A DNA stretch of 64,000 bases from Kineococcus gynurae. Lineage in GTDB: Bacteria; Actinomycetota; Actinomycetes; Actinomycetales; Kineococcaceae. The stretch is from assembly GCF_050871315.1 (NCBI RefSeq), contig NZ_JBJLRE010000021.1, one strand, 5' to 3'. The notes beneath the pieces are model-generated. The model was given only the letters and a program-made list of their open reading frames with translations, did no database searches and had not been told where the DNA came from. A program made the translations under genes and the position numbers. Positions 1 to 8,090 of the stretch are shown here, piece by piece; the stretch's first letter is position 1; each line of letters begins with the position of its first letter.

Positions 1-1072
1 CCTCGCGCATCTGCGACTCGGTGACCACGCGCCCGGTCAACGGGTTGCGGTCGTGCCGGTTCATGCCCCGCACGAAGATCCGCCGGCCGTTGACGAGCAG
101 GTCGGGACCGACGATCTCCACCGTGCGGAAACCGATGCGCTGCACGCAGGAGTCGACCAGGACGCCGGCGGCGTCGCACAGCTCGACCGTCAGCTCGTGC
201 AGGTTCGGCGCCTCGGCGGTCCAGGTCGCGATCCCGGGGAACGAGCCGTGGAACCGGGCCCGGCCGCGGTACAGGGAGAGCCGCTCGTCGTCGTGGTCGC
301 GACGGTGCGCGGCGGCGTCGAAGGCGAGGTCCGTGCCGGCCAGCCGGGTGCGCACGCGCCACCCCTCGGGCAACCGGTCGGTGCCGGTCGGACCGTCCTG
401 GCCGACGCGCACGTCGACCGAGAGCTCCCCGTCGGCCCGGGCCACGACCCGGACGTCGGACAGGTGCAGCAGCGGGCGCGTGAACAGGCGCACCGACCGG
501 GTGATCCCGCCGTGCCACCACTGGTCCTGGTCCTCCACGAAGGTGGCGGCCGACCACTTCACGACGGTCAGCCGCACCCGCACGCGGGAACCCGGGGTGG
601 CCCAGGCCGTGACGTCGAACTCGGCGGCGAGGTGGGAGTCCGTGCTCGTGCCGACCTCGACGAGGTTCCCCCCGGCGTCGACGACGTGCACGAGCAGGAC
701 GCTCTCGGCCGCGCCGACGTGCAGCAGCACCCGTTGACCGGCCCAGTGGGCCGGCACGGCGACGTCGCGCTCGTAGACGCCGGTCGGGTTCTGCGCCGTC
801 GGCGGGGTCGGCGGCAGGTCCGGCCACGGCATCTGGTCGTTGGTGTACCAGGGCGGGTCGGCGACCTCCCCCCACAGCCCGGGTTCGGTGGTCCAGCACC
901 CCGGGACGCGGGCACTCGCCCACCGCGTCCCGGGGGTGTCGGTGGGCCTGGGCAGCAGCTGGAAGTCCCAGTCGCCGTCCAGGTCGAGGGAGCCGTCGGC
1001 CGTGGCGCGACGCAGGGTCCCGACGGGTTCCCGGCGCGAGCCGACGTGCTCGGGTTCGAGCCAGACGCTCAT
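1..1072 (-). CDS. Glycoside hydrolase family 2 protein, beta-galactosidase-like (5' part only)
   Basis: About 357 N-terminal residues are present; the gene runs off the left edge. The start ATG overlaps the stop of the upstream GH38 gene as ATGA, so translation is probably coupled. A GH2 sugar-binding jelly-roll begins near residue 30 (LDGDWDFQLLPRP) and is followed by the immunoglobulin-like domain. At the edge lies RGMNRHDRNPLTG, the LacZ-type segment RGxNRHxxxPxxG that opens the TIM barrel. The acid/base and nucleophile glutamates would lie outside the window. Family knowledge suggests hydrolysis of terminal beta-galactosides; a beta-mannosidase or other GH2 specificity cannot be excluded without the catalytic part. 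No signal peptide is seen, so it is probably cytoplasmic. Confidence 0.88.
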   Translation of the reverse strand, partial: MSVWLEPEHVGSRREPVGTLRRATADGSLDLDGDWDFQLLPRPTDTPGTRWASARVPGCWTTEPGLWGEVADPPWYTNDQMPWPDLPPTPPTAQNPTGVYERDVAVPAHWAGQRVLLHVGAAESVLLVHVVDAGGNLVEVGTSTDSHLAAEFDVTAWATPGSRVRVRLTVVKWSAATFVEDQDQWWHGGITRSVRLFTRPLLHLSDVRVVARADGELSVDVRVGQDGPTGTDRLPEGWRVRTRLAGTDLAFDAAAHRRDHDDERLSLYRGRARFHGSFPGIATWTAEAPNLHELTVELCDAAGVLVDSCVQRIGFRTVEIVGPDLLVNGRRIFVRGMNRHDRNPLTGRVVTESQMRE

Positions 1073-4000
1073 GCGCGGGTGAGGCGCAGCGTGAGGATCT
1101 GGAACGGGCGCAGCGCGAAGGTGACGGAACCGTCGGCCTGCAGATCCGCCCGGCCCAGCGCGGCCGCGCTGCCCGGGGTCGCCGGGTCCTCCAGGAGGTC
1201 GGTGACGACGGCGGACCCGATGGCGAAGGACGTCTCCAGGCGCCCCTGGGCGCGGGCGCCCCAGGACTCGTAGAGGCGCACGACGACGTCGCCGGAGCCG
1301 TCCTCGGCGAGCTTGACCGCCTCCAGGGTCGCCCCGTCGCCGGTGACCGTGACCGGGGCGGGCGGCGGCGTGGCCGGACCGTCCACGACCCGCAGCGGCA
1401 GGTTCACCTCGTAGCCGGTGCGCACCGCGTCGGCGATGGAGGCCCCCGGGACCAGCGCGTAGCTCATGACGTGCCTCCCCTGGTCGGCCTGCGGGTCCGG
1501 GCACTGCGGGCCGCGGACCAGCGAGAGCCGGACGGTGGTCGTGCTGCCGCCCTCGGGACGGGCCGAACGGGTGGTGTCGTGCCCGTAGGTCGCGTCGTTC
1601 ACGACCGCGACGCCGTACCCGGGTTCGCCGACGTGCACCCAGCGGTGCATGGCGGTCTCGAACCGGGCGTAGTCCCAGCTGGTGTTGGTGTGTGTCGCGC
1701 GCTGCACGTGCCCGAACTGGATCTCCGAGGAGCTCACGGCGGCGTGCAGGTCGAGCGGGAACGCGGCCTTGAGGAACTTGTCCTGCTCGTGCCAGTCGAT
1801 CTCGGTCCGCACGTCGAGACGGTCGGACCCGGCGCGCAGGGTGTACTCCTGCACGACGGTGGACCTCCGGAAGCTGCGGGCCACCCGGACCCGGACCAGC
1901 AGGTCCGAGGACGCGACGAGGGTGACCTCGTCGGCGTCGGTGAGGTCGACGACCCGGTTGCGGTAGTGCTGGTCGACGTCCCAGGCGTCCCAGTTGTTCG
2001 GGAAGTCGGTGTGCAGCTGCAGCAGGTTGCCGCGGGTGCCCGGCGCGATGACCTCGCGGCCGGCCGTCTCGTCGACGACGGAGCGGAGCAGCCCGTCGGC
2101 GTCCACCGTGACGGTGATGCGCCCGTTGGCCAGGACGAACCCGCCCTCTGCGGGCGTCGCGGTGACCGGGGTGGCCGGGGCGGCCTGGCCCGGGGCGGTG
2201 AGCGGGGCCGCGCCGGAACCCGGCACGGTGACCCGGACGAGCTCCCCGGCGGAGTTCTCGACGACCTCGGTGCGCTCGTGCCCGGCGGGGTTCAGCACGA
2301 CGGGGGTACCGGTGCCCAGCGCCGCCATCGCCTCGGTGACCACGGCGAGCAGGTCGGCGGCCACCTGGGCGTAGGTCGCCTCGGCCTCCTTGTGCACCCA
2401 CGCGATCGAGGAGCCGGGGAGGATGTCGTGGAACTGGTGCAGCAGGACGATCTTCCAGATCCGGTCCAGCTCGGCGTGCGGGTAGGCGTACCCCTCGGCG
2501 TTCAGCGCCGCGGTGGTGCAGAGCAGCTCCGCCTCGCGCAGCAGGTGCTCGCTGCGCCGGTTGCCGGCCTTGGTCCGGGCCTGGCTGGTGTAGGTCGCGC
2601 GGTGCAGTTCCAGGTAGAGCTCCCCGCTCCACACCGGCGGCTCGGGGTACTCGGCCTCGGCGTCGGCGAAGAACTGGTTCGGGTCCTGGACCGTGACCTT
2701 GGGCGCGCCCTCGAGGTCGGCGAAACGCCGGGCCCGCTCCATCATCTCGCGCGTGGGGCCGCCACCGCCGTCACCGTGGCCGAACGGGGCCAGCGAACGG
2801 GTGCCGCGACCCTTCTCGGAGTAGTTGTCGACCGCGTGCACGAGCTCCTCGGCGGAGAAGATCGCGTTGTAGGTGTCGACCGGGGGGAAGTGGGTGAAGA
2901 TCTGCGACCCGTCGATGCCCTCCCAGCGGAAGGTGTGGTGCGGGAAGGCATTGGTCTGGTTCCAGGAGATCTTCTGGGTCAGGAACCATTGCATCCCGGC
3001 CAGCTTGGCGATCTGCGGGTAGGCACCGGAGTAGCCGAAGGAGTCGGGCAGCCAGACCCCCTGGCAGTCGACGTCGAACTCCTCGCGGAAGAACGACTTC
3101 CCGGTGACGAACTGGCGCACCAGGGCCTCGCCACCCGGCAGGTTGCCGTCGGCCTCGACCCACATGCCGCCGACCGGGACCCACTGCCCGTTGCGCGCCG
3201 ACTCCTGCATCCGGGCGTAGATCTCCGGCGAGCGCTCCTTGACCCACGCGTACTGCTGGGCCTGGGAGCAGGCGAAGACGAACTCGGGGTACTCCTGCGC
3301 CAGCGCGGTCACGTTGGCGAAGGTGCGGCTCGTCTTGCGCTTGGTCTCGCGCAGCGGCCAGAGCCAGGCGGAGTCGATGTGCGCGTGCCCGACCGAGGAG
3401 AGGGTGTGGGCGCTGCGGTTGGCCGGGGAGGAGAGGACGTCGCGCAGTTCGGCGCGCGCGTCGGCGGCCGTGCCCGAGATGTCGTCGAGGTCGAGCGCGT
3501 CGACCGCCCGGTCCAGGGCGCGGGCGATCTCGAAGCGACGGGGTTCCTTCTCGGGCAGGTGCCGCATGAGGTCGTCGAGGCACTCCATGTCGACGGCCAG
3601 GCCCCAGACCTCCTCGTCGAGCACGACGAGGTCGGCGATCTTCATGGTGTACAGGTGCTTCTCACCCGCGGTCGCCTTGTCCCCCAGCGGGGTCGGGCGC
3701 ATGTCGTCGGCCAGGATGTCCGGGTTCGCGGCCATCTCCAGCAGCAGGTCGACGGTCTCCCCGCCGTAGGCGACCCGGCTGACCGGGACGACCTGGTTGT
3801 CCGGGGCGACGCCCTTGATCGGGATCCCGTCGATGGAGTGCACGAGCGCCTCGGCCTGGTTGCCGGGCCAGTCACCGATGAACCCGAGGTCGAAGTGCGC
3901 CTCGACCCGCTTGCCGGCCCACTCGGCCGGGATCTCCCCCTGGGCGCGCACCCACGTGGTCGACCACGGCTGCCCCCAGCTGGTGCCCACGGAGAACTCG

Positions 4001-4191
4001 CCGAACTCCTCGGCGGCCAGCGCCTGCAGCGCGTCGGCCACCGGCACGGGTTCCCCGGCCGTCCCCTCCGACCGCGGCACGACCCAGGCCTGCAGGGTCA
4101 GCGGGGTGCGGTGGGAGTGCACCGCGGGGCGGATGCGGTGGCTCAGGACGCGCTTGACGCGGCCTTCGACCAGGGAACGATCGTCGTGCAC
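1069..4191 (-). CDS. Alpha-mannosidase, glycoside hydrolase family 38
   Basis: This 1040-residue protein has the normal length for bacterial GH38 enzymes. HAHIDSAWLWP near residue 268 carries the zinc-binding His and Asp, and LPDSFGYSGAYPQ near residue 381 carries the nucleophile Asp. A long beta-rich C-terminal region follows, as in the family. The reaction is release of terminal alpha-mannose from mannosides or glycans. The start is a GTG preceded by GAGGAG at good spacing. It follows the GH4 gene by 39 nt and overlaps the GH2 gene by 4 nt, so GH4-GH38-GH2 look like one operon for uptake-linked glycan degradation. No signal peptide is visible, which suggests that imported oligosaccharides are trimmed in the cytoplasm. 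Confidence 0.95.
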   Translation of the reverse strand: MHDDRSLVEGRVKRVLSHRIRPAVHSHRTPLTLQAWVVPRSEGTAGEPVPVADALQALAAEEFGEFSVGTSWGQPWSTTWVRAQGEIPAEWAGKRVEAHFDLGFIGDWPGNQAEALVHSIDGIPIKGVAPDNQVVPVSRVAYGGETVDLLLEMAANPDILADDMRPTPLGDKATAGEKHLYTMKIADLVVLDEEVWGLAVDMECLDDLMRHLPEKEPRRFEIARALDRAVDALDLDDISGTAADARAELRDVLSSPANRSAHTLSSVGHAHIDSAWLWPLRETKRKTSRTFANVTALAQEYPEFVFACSQAQQYAWVKERSPEIYARMQESARNGQWVPVGGMWVEADGNLPGGEALVRQFVTGKSFFREEFDVDCQGVWLPDSFGYSGAYPQIAKLAGMQWFLTQKISWNQTNAFPHHTFRWEGIDGSQIFTHFPPVDTYNAIFSAEELVHAVDNYSEKGRGTRSLAPFGHGDGGGGPTREMMERARRFADLEGAPKVTVQDPNQFFADAEAEYPEPPVWSGELYLELHRATYTSQARTKAGNRRSEHLLREAELLCTTAALNAEGYAYPHAELDRIWKIVLLHQFHDILPGSSIAWVHKEAEATYAQVAADLLAVVTEAMAALGTGTPVVLNPAGHERTEVVENSAGELVRVTVPGSGAAPLTAPGQAAPATPVTATPAEGGFVLANGRITVTVDADGLLRSVVDETAGREVIAPGTRGNLLQLHTDFPNNWDAWDVDQHYRNRVVDLTDADEVTLVASSDLLVRVRVARSFRRSTVVQEYTLRAGSDRLDVRTEIDWHEQDKFLKAAFPLDLHAAVSSSEIQFGHVQRATHTNTSWDYARFETAMHRWVHVGEPGYGVAVVNDATYGHDTTRSARPEGGSTTTVRLSLVRGPQCPDPQADQGRHVMSYALVPGASIADAVRTGYEVNLPLRVVDGPATPPPAPVTVTGDGATLEAVKLAEDGSGDVVVRLYESWGARAQGRLETSFAIGSAVVTDLLEDPATPGSAAALGRADLQADGSVTFALRPFQILTLRLTRA

Positions 4192-4230
4192 GGGAGTTCT
4201 CCTCGAAATCTCTGGCTGGGGGTGAGGGCG

Positions 4231-5592
4231 TCAGGAACGCCCGAAGACGGCGGCCACGGCGGGGATCCGCTCGATGTAGCCGTCCAGCAGCTTCTCGGCG
4301 ACGTCGACGGAACGCACGAGCGGGTGGGTCGCGAAGGCGAGCAACGCCTCGGACCGGTCACCGTGCAGCGCCGCGGCGATGGTGTGCCGCTCGACGGCCT
4401 TCATCTGCTGCATGAGGCCGAGCTGGTGCAGGTTCGGGGCGGTCGTCGAGAACGGACGGACCCCGCTGCCGTCGATGGCCACGGGGACCTCGACCACCGC
4501 GTCGTCGGGCAGTCCGTCGATCGTGGACGCGTTGCGCACGTTGAGGATCGCGGTCGAGGGCTCGTTGCGGCTGATCGCGGCCATGACGGCGAGCGCCACC
4601 CCGGCGTACCCCTGCTGGGAGGGGTCGGTCTCCGGCGGCTCGGGGTTCTCCGGCGCACCCTGCTCGCCACCCTTCGCCTCGGCCATGTAGCTGGCGCTGC
4701 GGTCCAGGACGGTGTCGCGCCAGAGCTGGGCGGCCTTGCCCCCGGCCCGCGGCAGGTTCTCGAAGAACTCGCCCTGGGTCTTGAGCAGGAACTCCCCGCG
4801 GGTCATCGAGGACTCACGGATGCGGCGTACGGCCTCGACGTTGCGGTACCAGTAGTAGAGGTACTCGTTGGGGATGACGCCCAGCGCCTTGAGCCACGGG
4901 GCGCCGAAGACGTGCTGCTCCTCCAGGTGGGCCAGCAACCCGTCGTCGCCCAGCAGGTCCGGCAGCACGTCGCGGCCGTCGACGACGACGCGCCGCAGCC
5001 AGCCGAGGTGGTTCAGCCCGACGTAGTCGAGCCGGGTGCGGGCCGGGTCGTGACCGAGCAGCAGGGCGACGCGACGACCGAGGCCGGAGGGGGTGTCGCA
5101 GATGCCGAGGGCCTTGTCGCCGAGGACGCCCTGCATGGCCTCGGTGATGATCCCGGCGGGGTTGGTGAAGTTCAGCACGTAGGCGGTGGGGGCGAGACGT
5201 TTCACCCGTTCGGCCACGTCGACCATGAACGGCACGGTGCGCAGGGCGTAGGCGAGGCCACCCGGGCCGGTCGTCTCCTGGCCCAGCACGCCCAGGTCGA
5301 GCGCGACGCGCTCGTCGGCGCAGCGACCCTCGAGGCCGCCGATGCGGACCGCGGAGAAGACGAAGTCGCTGCCCTCGAGGGCCACGTCCAGGTCGGTGGT
5401 GGTCTCCAGGCGGGGCGGGTCGACGAAACCCTCGGCGAGCTGCTCCAGGACGGCGCGCATGCCGGCCAGCCGCTCGTCGCTGTTGTCCTGCAGCGTCACC
5501 GTGGTGATGCGCGGGGACCCCTGGTCCCGGAGGAGGGCCTGCCACACGAACGGCGTACGGAAACCGCCGCCGCCCAGGATTGCCAGCTTCAC
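4231..5592 (-). CDS. GH4-family 6-phospho-beta-glucosidase-like enzyme
   Basis: The 453-residue product starts with the Rossmann motif KLAILGGGGFRTP. It carries NFTNPAG, CDTP (near residue 165, the metal-binding Cys) and GLNHLGW, all hallmarks of NAD- and Mn-dependent GH4 enzymes of the 6-phospho-beta-glucosidase branch. GH4 enzymes cleave glycosides by transient oxidation at C3. I chose the GTG at 5592 because homology begins exactly there and a GGGGG-type ribosome site precedes it; an in-frame extension to 5667 adds only non-conserved residues. It is the first gene of the minus-strand operon and is divergent from the PfkB kinase gene. The actual sugar (phosphorylated or not) cannot be read from the sequence. 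Confidence 0.92.
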   Translation of the reverse strand: MKLAILGGGGFRTPFVWQALLRDQGSPRITTVTLQDNSDERLAGMRAVLEQLAEGFVDPPRLETTTDLDVALEGSDFVFSAVRIGGLEGRCADERVALDLGVLGQETTGPGGLAYALRTVPFMVDVAERVKRLAPTAYVLNFTNPAGIITEAMQGVLGDKALGICDTPSGLGRRVALLLGHDPARTRLDYVGLNHLGWLRRVVVDGRDVLPDLLGDDGLLAHLEEQHVFGAPWLKALGVIPNEYLYYWYRNVEAVRRIRESSMTRGEFLLKTQGEFFENLPRAGGKAAQLWRDTVLDRSASYMAEAKGGEQGAPENPEPPETDPSQQGYAGVALAVMAAISRNEPSTAILNVRNASTIDGLPDDAVVEVPVAIDGSGVRPFSTTAPNLHQLGLMQQMKAVERHTIAAALHGDRSEALLAFATHPLVRSVDVAEKLLDGYIERIPAVAAVFGRS

Positions 5593-5663
5593 CAGATGCC
5601 CCCTCGATGCTCGATCACGCAGGGAGACTATGACCGAACGCGCATCCTTGGCTAGTCTGGTGG

Positions 5664-5675
5664 TCAAGATTTTGA
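5664..5675. promoter_or_regulatory. Possible operator: inverted repeat between the divergent sugar genes
   Basis: TCAAGATTTTGA is a 4-bp inverted repeat (TCAA/TTGA) around GATT in the 119-nt gap between the GH4 and PfkB start codons. It lies in the most AT-rich part of that gap, where promoters for both directions are expected. Its half-sites are short and no regulator gene is in view, so an operator role is only a guess. Confidence 0.22.
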
Positions 5676-5711
5676 GTGTTCGATCAGATCCACCGACGAA
5701 TCGGAGCCGAC

Positions 5712-6695
5712 ATGACCGAGCTGGACCTCGTCTTCGGGGGCCGGGTCTTCTGCGACCTGGTGATGTCGGGGGTGGCGGCCCCGGCCGTCGGCGCCGAGGT
5801 CTTCGCCGACTCCTTCGCCGTCGCCCCCGGCGGCACCGCGACCCGCGCCGTGGCCGGTGCCCGCCTGGGCTTCCGCTCCGCCCTCGTCGGCGCGGTGGGA
5901 CCGGACATGTTCGGCGCGGCCGTGCGCGACGCCCTGGCGGCCGAGGCGCAGCTCGACCTGCGGTGGCTGCGCGAGGTCCCCGGGGCCCACACCGCGGTGA
6001 CCGTGGCCCTGACCGACGCGGCCGACCGCAGCTTCGTCACCTACGAGCAGCGCGCCACCTGGCTGAGCGACGAGCTCGACCGCCCCCTGCCCCGGGTGGC
6101 GGCCTGCCACGTCGGGATCGCCGAGGGCATCCCCGCCTGGGTCGGCGAGCTGCGGCGGGCCGGGACCACGGTCGTCGGCGGCGTGGGCTGGGACGAGACC
6201 GAGGTCTGGGACCCGGCCGCCCTGGACGCCCTCGCCCAGGTGGACGCGTTCGTGCCCAACGAGGACGAGGCCACCCGCTACACCCGGACCCCCGACGCGG
6301 CCTCGGCGCTGGCCGAGCTCTCCCGCCGGACCGCCCTCGTCGTGGTGACCCGCGGGGCCCGGGGCGCGGTCGCGACCGACTCCGCCACGGGTGAGCACTG
6401 CGAGGTCCTCGCGCCCCCGGTCACCGCGATCGACCCGACCGGCGCCGGGGACTGCTTCGTGGCCGCCCTGTGCGGGGCCCGCACCGTCGGCTGGACGCTG
6501 CAGACCAGCGTCGCCTTCGCCGTCCTGGCGGCCTCGGAGTCGGTGCAGCGGCTGGGCGGGGCCTCCAGCGCCCCGACGGCGGCGCACCTCGCCGCCCGGA
6601 TCCGCGAGGGGCTGGAGCACGATGACCTGACCTCGGGCGACTGGGGGACGGTCCTGGAGCACCTGGACGCGACCACGAAGGGGGCGGGGGCATGA
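5712..6695 (+). CDS. PfkB-family carbohydrate kinase
   Basis: The protein has 327 residues. The N-terminal part matches the ribokinase/PfkB fold (FGGRVFCDLV, then APGGTATRAVAGARLG). The C-terminal signature DPTGAGDCF near residue 241 carries the anion-hole Gly residues and the catalytic Asp, so it should be an active ATP-dependent sugar or sugar-like kinase. The ATG at 5712 is preceded by GGAG; an in-frame ATG at 5676 would add twelve unconserved residues. Its stop overlaps the ROK kinase start as ATGA. Placed divergently from the GH4-GH38-GH2 operon, it probably phosphorylates a released monosaccharide; the substrate is not evident. Confidence 0.92.
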   Translation: MTELDLVFGGRVFCDLVMSGVAAPAVGAEVFADSFAVAPGGTATRAVAGARLGFRSALVGAVGPDMFGAAVRDALAAEAQLDLRWLREVPGAHTAVTVALTDAADRSFVTYEQRATWLSDELDRPLPRVAACHVGIAEGIPAWVGELRRAGTTVVGGVGWDETEVWDPAALDALAQVDAFVPNEDEATRYTRTPDAASALAELSRRTALVVVTRGARGAVATDSATGEHCEVLAPPVTAIDPTGAGDCFVAALCGARTVGWTLQTSVAFAVLAASESVQRLGGASSAPTAAHLAARIREGLEHDDLTSGDWGTVLEHLDATTKGAGA

Positions 6696-7645
6696 GCGAC
6701 TACGTCCTCGGGATCGACATCGGCGGCACCAAGATCGCCGCGGGCTGCATCTCGGCCGACGGCGAGGTCGTGCTCGACCGGGAGGTCCCGACCGACGCCA
6801 CCGACGCGTTGGCCGTGACCGCGGCGCTGCACGGCCTGGTCGACGGCGTGCTGGCCGACGCGGCCGAGCGGGGCCTCACGGTCGGGGACGCGATCGGCAT
6901 CGGCTCGGCCGGCCCGGTCGACACCCGGTCCGGGACGGTCAACCCGGTCAACATCGTCTCGCTGCGCGGGTTCCCGTTGACCGCGACGGTGGCCGACCGG
7001 GCCACCGAGCGGCTCGGCCGACCGGTCCGGGCCGTCGTGGCCCAGGACGGTCAGTGCTTCGCCGCCGCCGAGCAGTGGGTCGGCGCCGGCGTCGGTGCGG
7101 CCTCGATGCTCGGCGTGGTCGTCTCCACCGGGATCGGGGGCGGCATCGTCCTCGACGGGCACCTGCTGGCCGGCAAGACCGGCAACGCCGGGTTCATCTC
7201 CCACGTCGGGGTCGAGCTGGACGGTCTCGTGCTGCCCGGCTCCGGAGCCCTCGGGGTGGTCGAGTCCTACGCGTCGGGGCCCGCCATGGTGCGCGCCGCC
7301 CTGGCCCGCGGGTGGCGCGCCGGCGAGACGGTCGACGCCCGGGTCCTGACCGGTGACGCCCGCGACGGGGACCCGCTGGCCCTCGACGTCATCGCCCGCG
7401 GCACCCGCGCCCTCGCCTCGGCGTTCCTCTCGGTCGCCGCGCTGTTCGACCTGGAGCAGATCGTCGTCGGCGGGGGCGTCGCCTCGGCCGGGGACGTCCT
7501 GTTCACCCCGCTGCGGGCGGCCTACGCCGAGCTGGCGGTCTACCCCCACCTGGCCGACGTGGCCATCACCCCGGCCCGCCTCCCCCGCGGGTCCGGACTG
7601 ATCGGCGCCGGTCGACTCGGGTGGCAGGCGCTCGAGGGCGCCTGA
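6692..7645 (+). CDS. ROK-family sugar kinase without the usual zinc motif
   Basis: This 317-residue ROK protein has GIDIGGTKIAAG at the N-terminus (phosphate-binding loop), VSTGIGGGIVLDG in the middle and a GNAGFISHVG segment that supplies the ROK histidine. Most ROK kinases then carry CxCGxxGC binding a structural zinc. Here the corresponding stretch reads GLVLPGSGALGVVESYASGP and has no cysteine. No DNA-binding helix-turn-helix precedes it, so it is a kinase rather than a NagC/XylR repressor. It is translationally coupled to the PfkB gene and ends before a strong terminator. Likely substrates are glucose, mannose or an amino-sugar released by the neighbouring hydrolases. Confidence 0.9.
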   Translation: MSDYVLGIDIGGTKIAAGCISADGEVVLDREVPTDATDALAVTAALHGLVDGVLADAAERGLTVGDAIGIGSAGPVDTRSGTVNPVNIVSLRGFPLTATVADRATERLGRPVRAVVAQDGQCFAAAEQWVGAGVGAASMLGVVVSTGIGGGIVLDGHLLAGKTGNAGFISHVGVELDGLVLPGSGALGVVESYASGPAMVRAALARGWRAGETVDARVLTGDARDGDPLALDVIARGTRALASAFLSVAALFDLEQIVVGGGVASAGDVLFTPLRAAYAELAVYPHLADVAITPARLPRGSGLIGAGRLGWQALEGA

Positions 7646-7671
7646 GCGCCCCCGGCCCTGCCGCAAGCACG

Positions 7672-7706
7672 ACGAAGGCCCCGGATCGGCGATCCGGGGC
7701 CTTCGT
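7672..7706. terminator. Bidirectional intrinsic terminator hairpin
   Basis: A perfect 16-bp stem (arms 7672-7687 and 7691-7706) encloses a GGC loop, between the ROK gene (plus strand) and the first tRNA gene (minus strand). It can end both transcripts. The stem is flanked by CTTCGT-type ends rather than a long U-tract, as usual in high-GC actinobacteria. Confidence 0.82.
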
Positions 7707-7723
7707 CTCGTGCTGGTCCTGCG

Positions 7724-7800
7724 TGGTAGCGGGGACAGGATTTGAACCTGCGACCTCTGGGTTATGAGCCCAGCGAGCTACCGAGCTGCTCCACCCCGCG
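7724..7800 (-). tRNA. Initiator tRNA-fMet (CAT), copy 1
   Basis: The 77-nt gene includes an encoded CCA. Anticodon CAT sits in loop CTCATAA. It is an initiator tRNA, not an elongator, because the first acceptor pair is a C1-U72 mismatch and the anticodon stem ends in three consecutive G-C pairs (GGG/CCC). The D-loop (CAGCTCGGTAGCTC) and T-arm (GGTTCAAATCC) are regular. Its sequence equals that of copy 2. Confidence 0.97.
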
Positions 7801-7811
7801 TCGTGAACACC

Positions 7812-7840
7812 ACCTTACGCGTCCGCCACGGCGCGGCCAA
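7812..7840 (-). promoter_or_regulatory. Promoter of initiator tRNA copy 1
   Basis: Read on the minus strand, -35 TTGGCC (7835-7840) and -10 TAAGGT (7812-7817) are separated by exactly 17 nt, with the tRNA start 11 nt after the -10. The same boxes and spacing occur before copy 2, which supports function. Confidence 0.75.
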
Positions 7841-7889
7841 ATCGAGGCCGAGCAAGGCGTGCGGACCGGGGCCGACGAGGGGTCGTGAC

Positions 7890-7929
7890 GCACGAAGGGC
7901 CCGGACCGACTGGTCCGGGCCCTTCGTGC
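7890..7929 (-). terminator. Terminator of initiator tRNA copy 2
   Basis: A perfect 18-bp stem (7890-7907 with 7912-7929) encloses a GACT loop. It lies 15 nt after the 3' end of copy 2 in the direction of transcription, so each tRNA appears to be an independent transcription unit. Confidence 0.8.
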
Positions 7930-7944
7930 CGAGTTCCCTCGGAC

Positions 7945-8021
7945 TGGTAGCGGGGACAGGATTTGAACCTGCGACCTCTGGGTTATGAGCCCAGCGAGCT
8001 ACCGAGCTGCTCCACCCCGCG
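7945..8021 (-). tRNA. Initiator tRNA-fMet (CAT), copy 2
   Basis: This gene is identical over 77 nt to the copy at 7724-7800, with the same C1-U72 mismatch, three G-C pairs at the base of the anticodon loop and an encoded CCA. The spacing between the two copies and the matching promoters and terminators indicate a tandem duplication of a complete cassette rather than of the tRNA alone. Confidence 0.97.
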
Positions 8022-8032
8022 TCGTGGGAACG

Positions 8033-8061
8033 ACCTTACGCGACGCGGGGTGGATCGCCAA
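8033..8061 (-). promoter_or_regulatory. Promoter of initiator tRNA copy 2
   Basis: On the minus strand, -35 TTGGCG (8056-8061), a 17-nt spacer and -10 TAAGGT (8033-8038) precede the tRNA by 11 nt. The boxes match those of copy 1. Confidence 0.75.
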
Positions 8062-8063
8062 AT

Positions 8064-8080
8064 CGGTTGCCGGGCAACCG
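8064..8080 (-). terminator. Short hairpin after the UPF0182 gene
   Basis: CGGTTGC-CGG-GCAACCG is a perfect 7-bp stem 11 nt downstream of the UPF0182 stop and directly before the tRNA copy 2 promoter. It is a plausible but weak terminator. Confidence 0.45.
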
Positions 8081-8090
8081 CTCCGAGCGG

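Noticed and set aside
1471..5655. 1394-residue plus-strand open frame
   Set aside because: It is antisense to the GH38 and GH4 genes, is extremely rich in Gly, Arg, Val and Asp as expected from reading high-GC genes backwards, and shows no domain.
5647..5660. TTGGCT/TAGTCT as promoter of the PfkB gene
   Set aside because: The two hexamers are adjacent rather than about 17 nt apart, and 50 nt of leader follows without supporting evidence.
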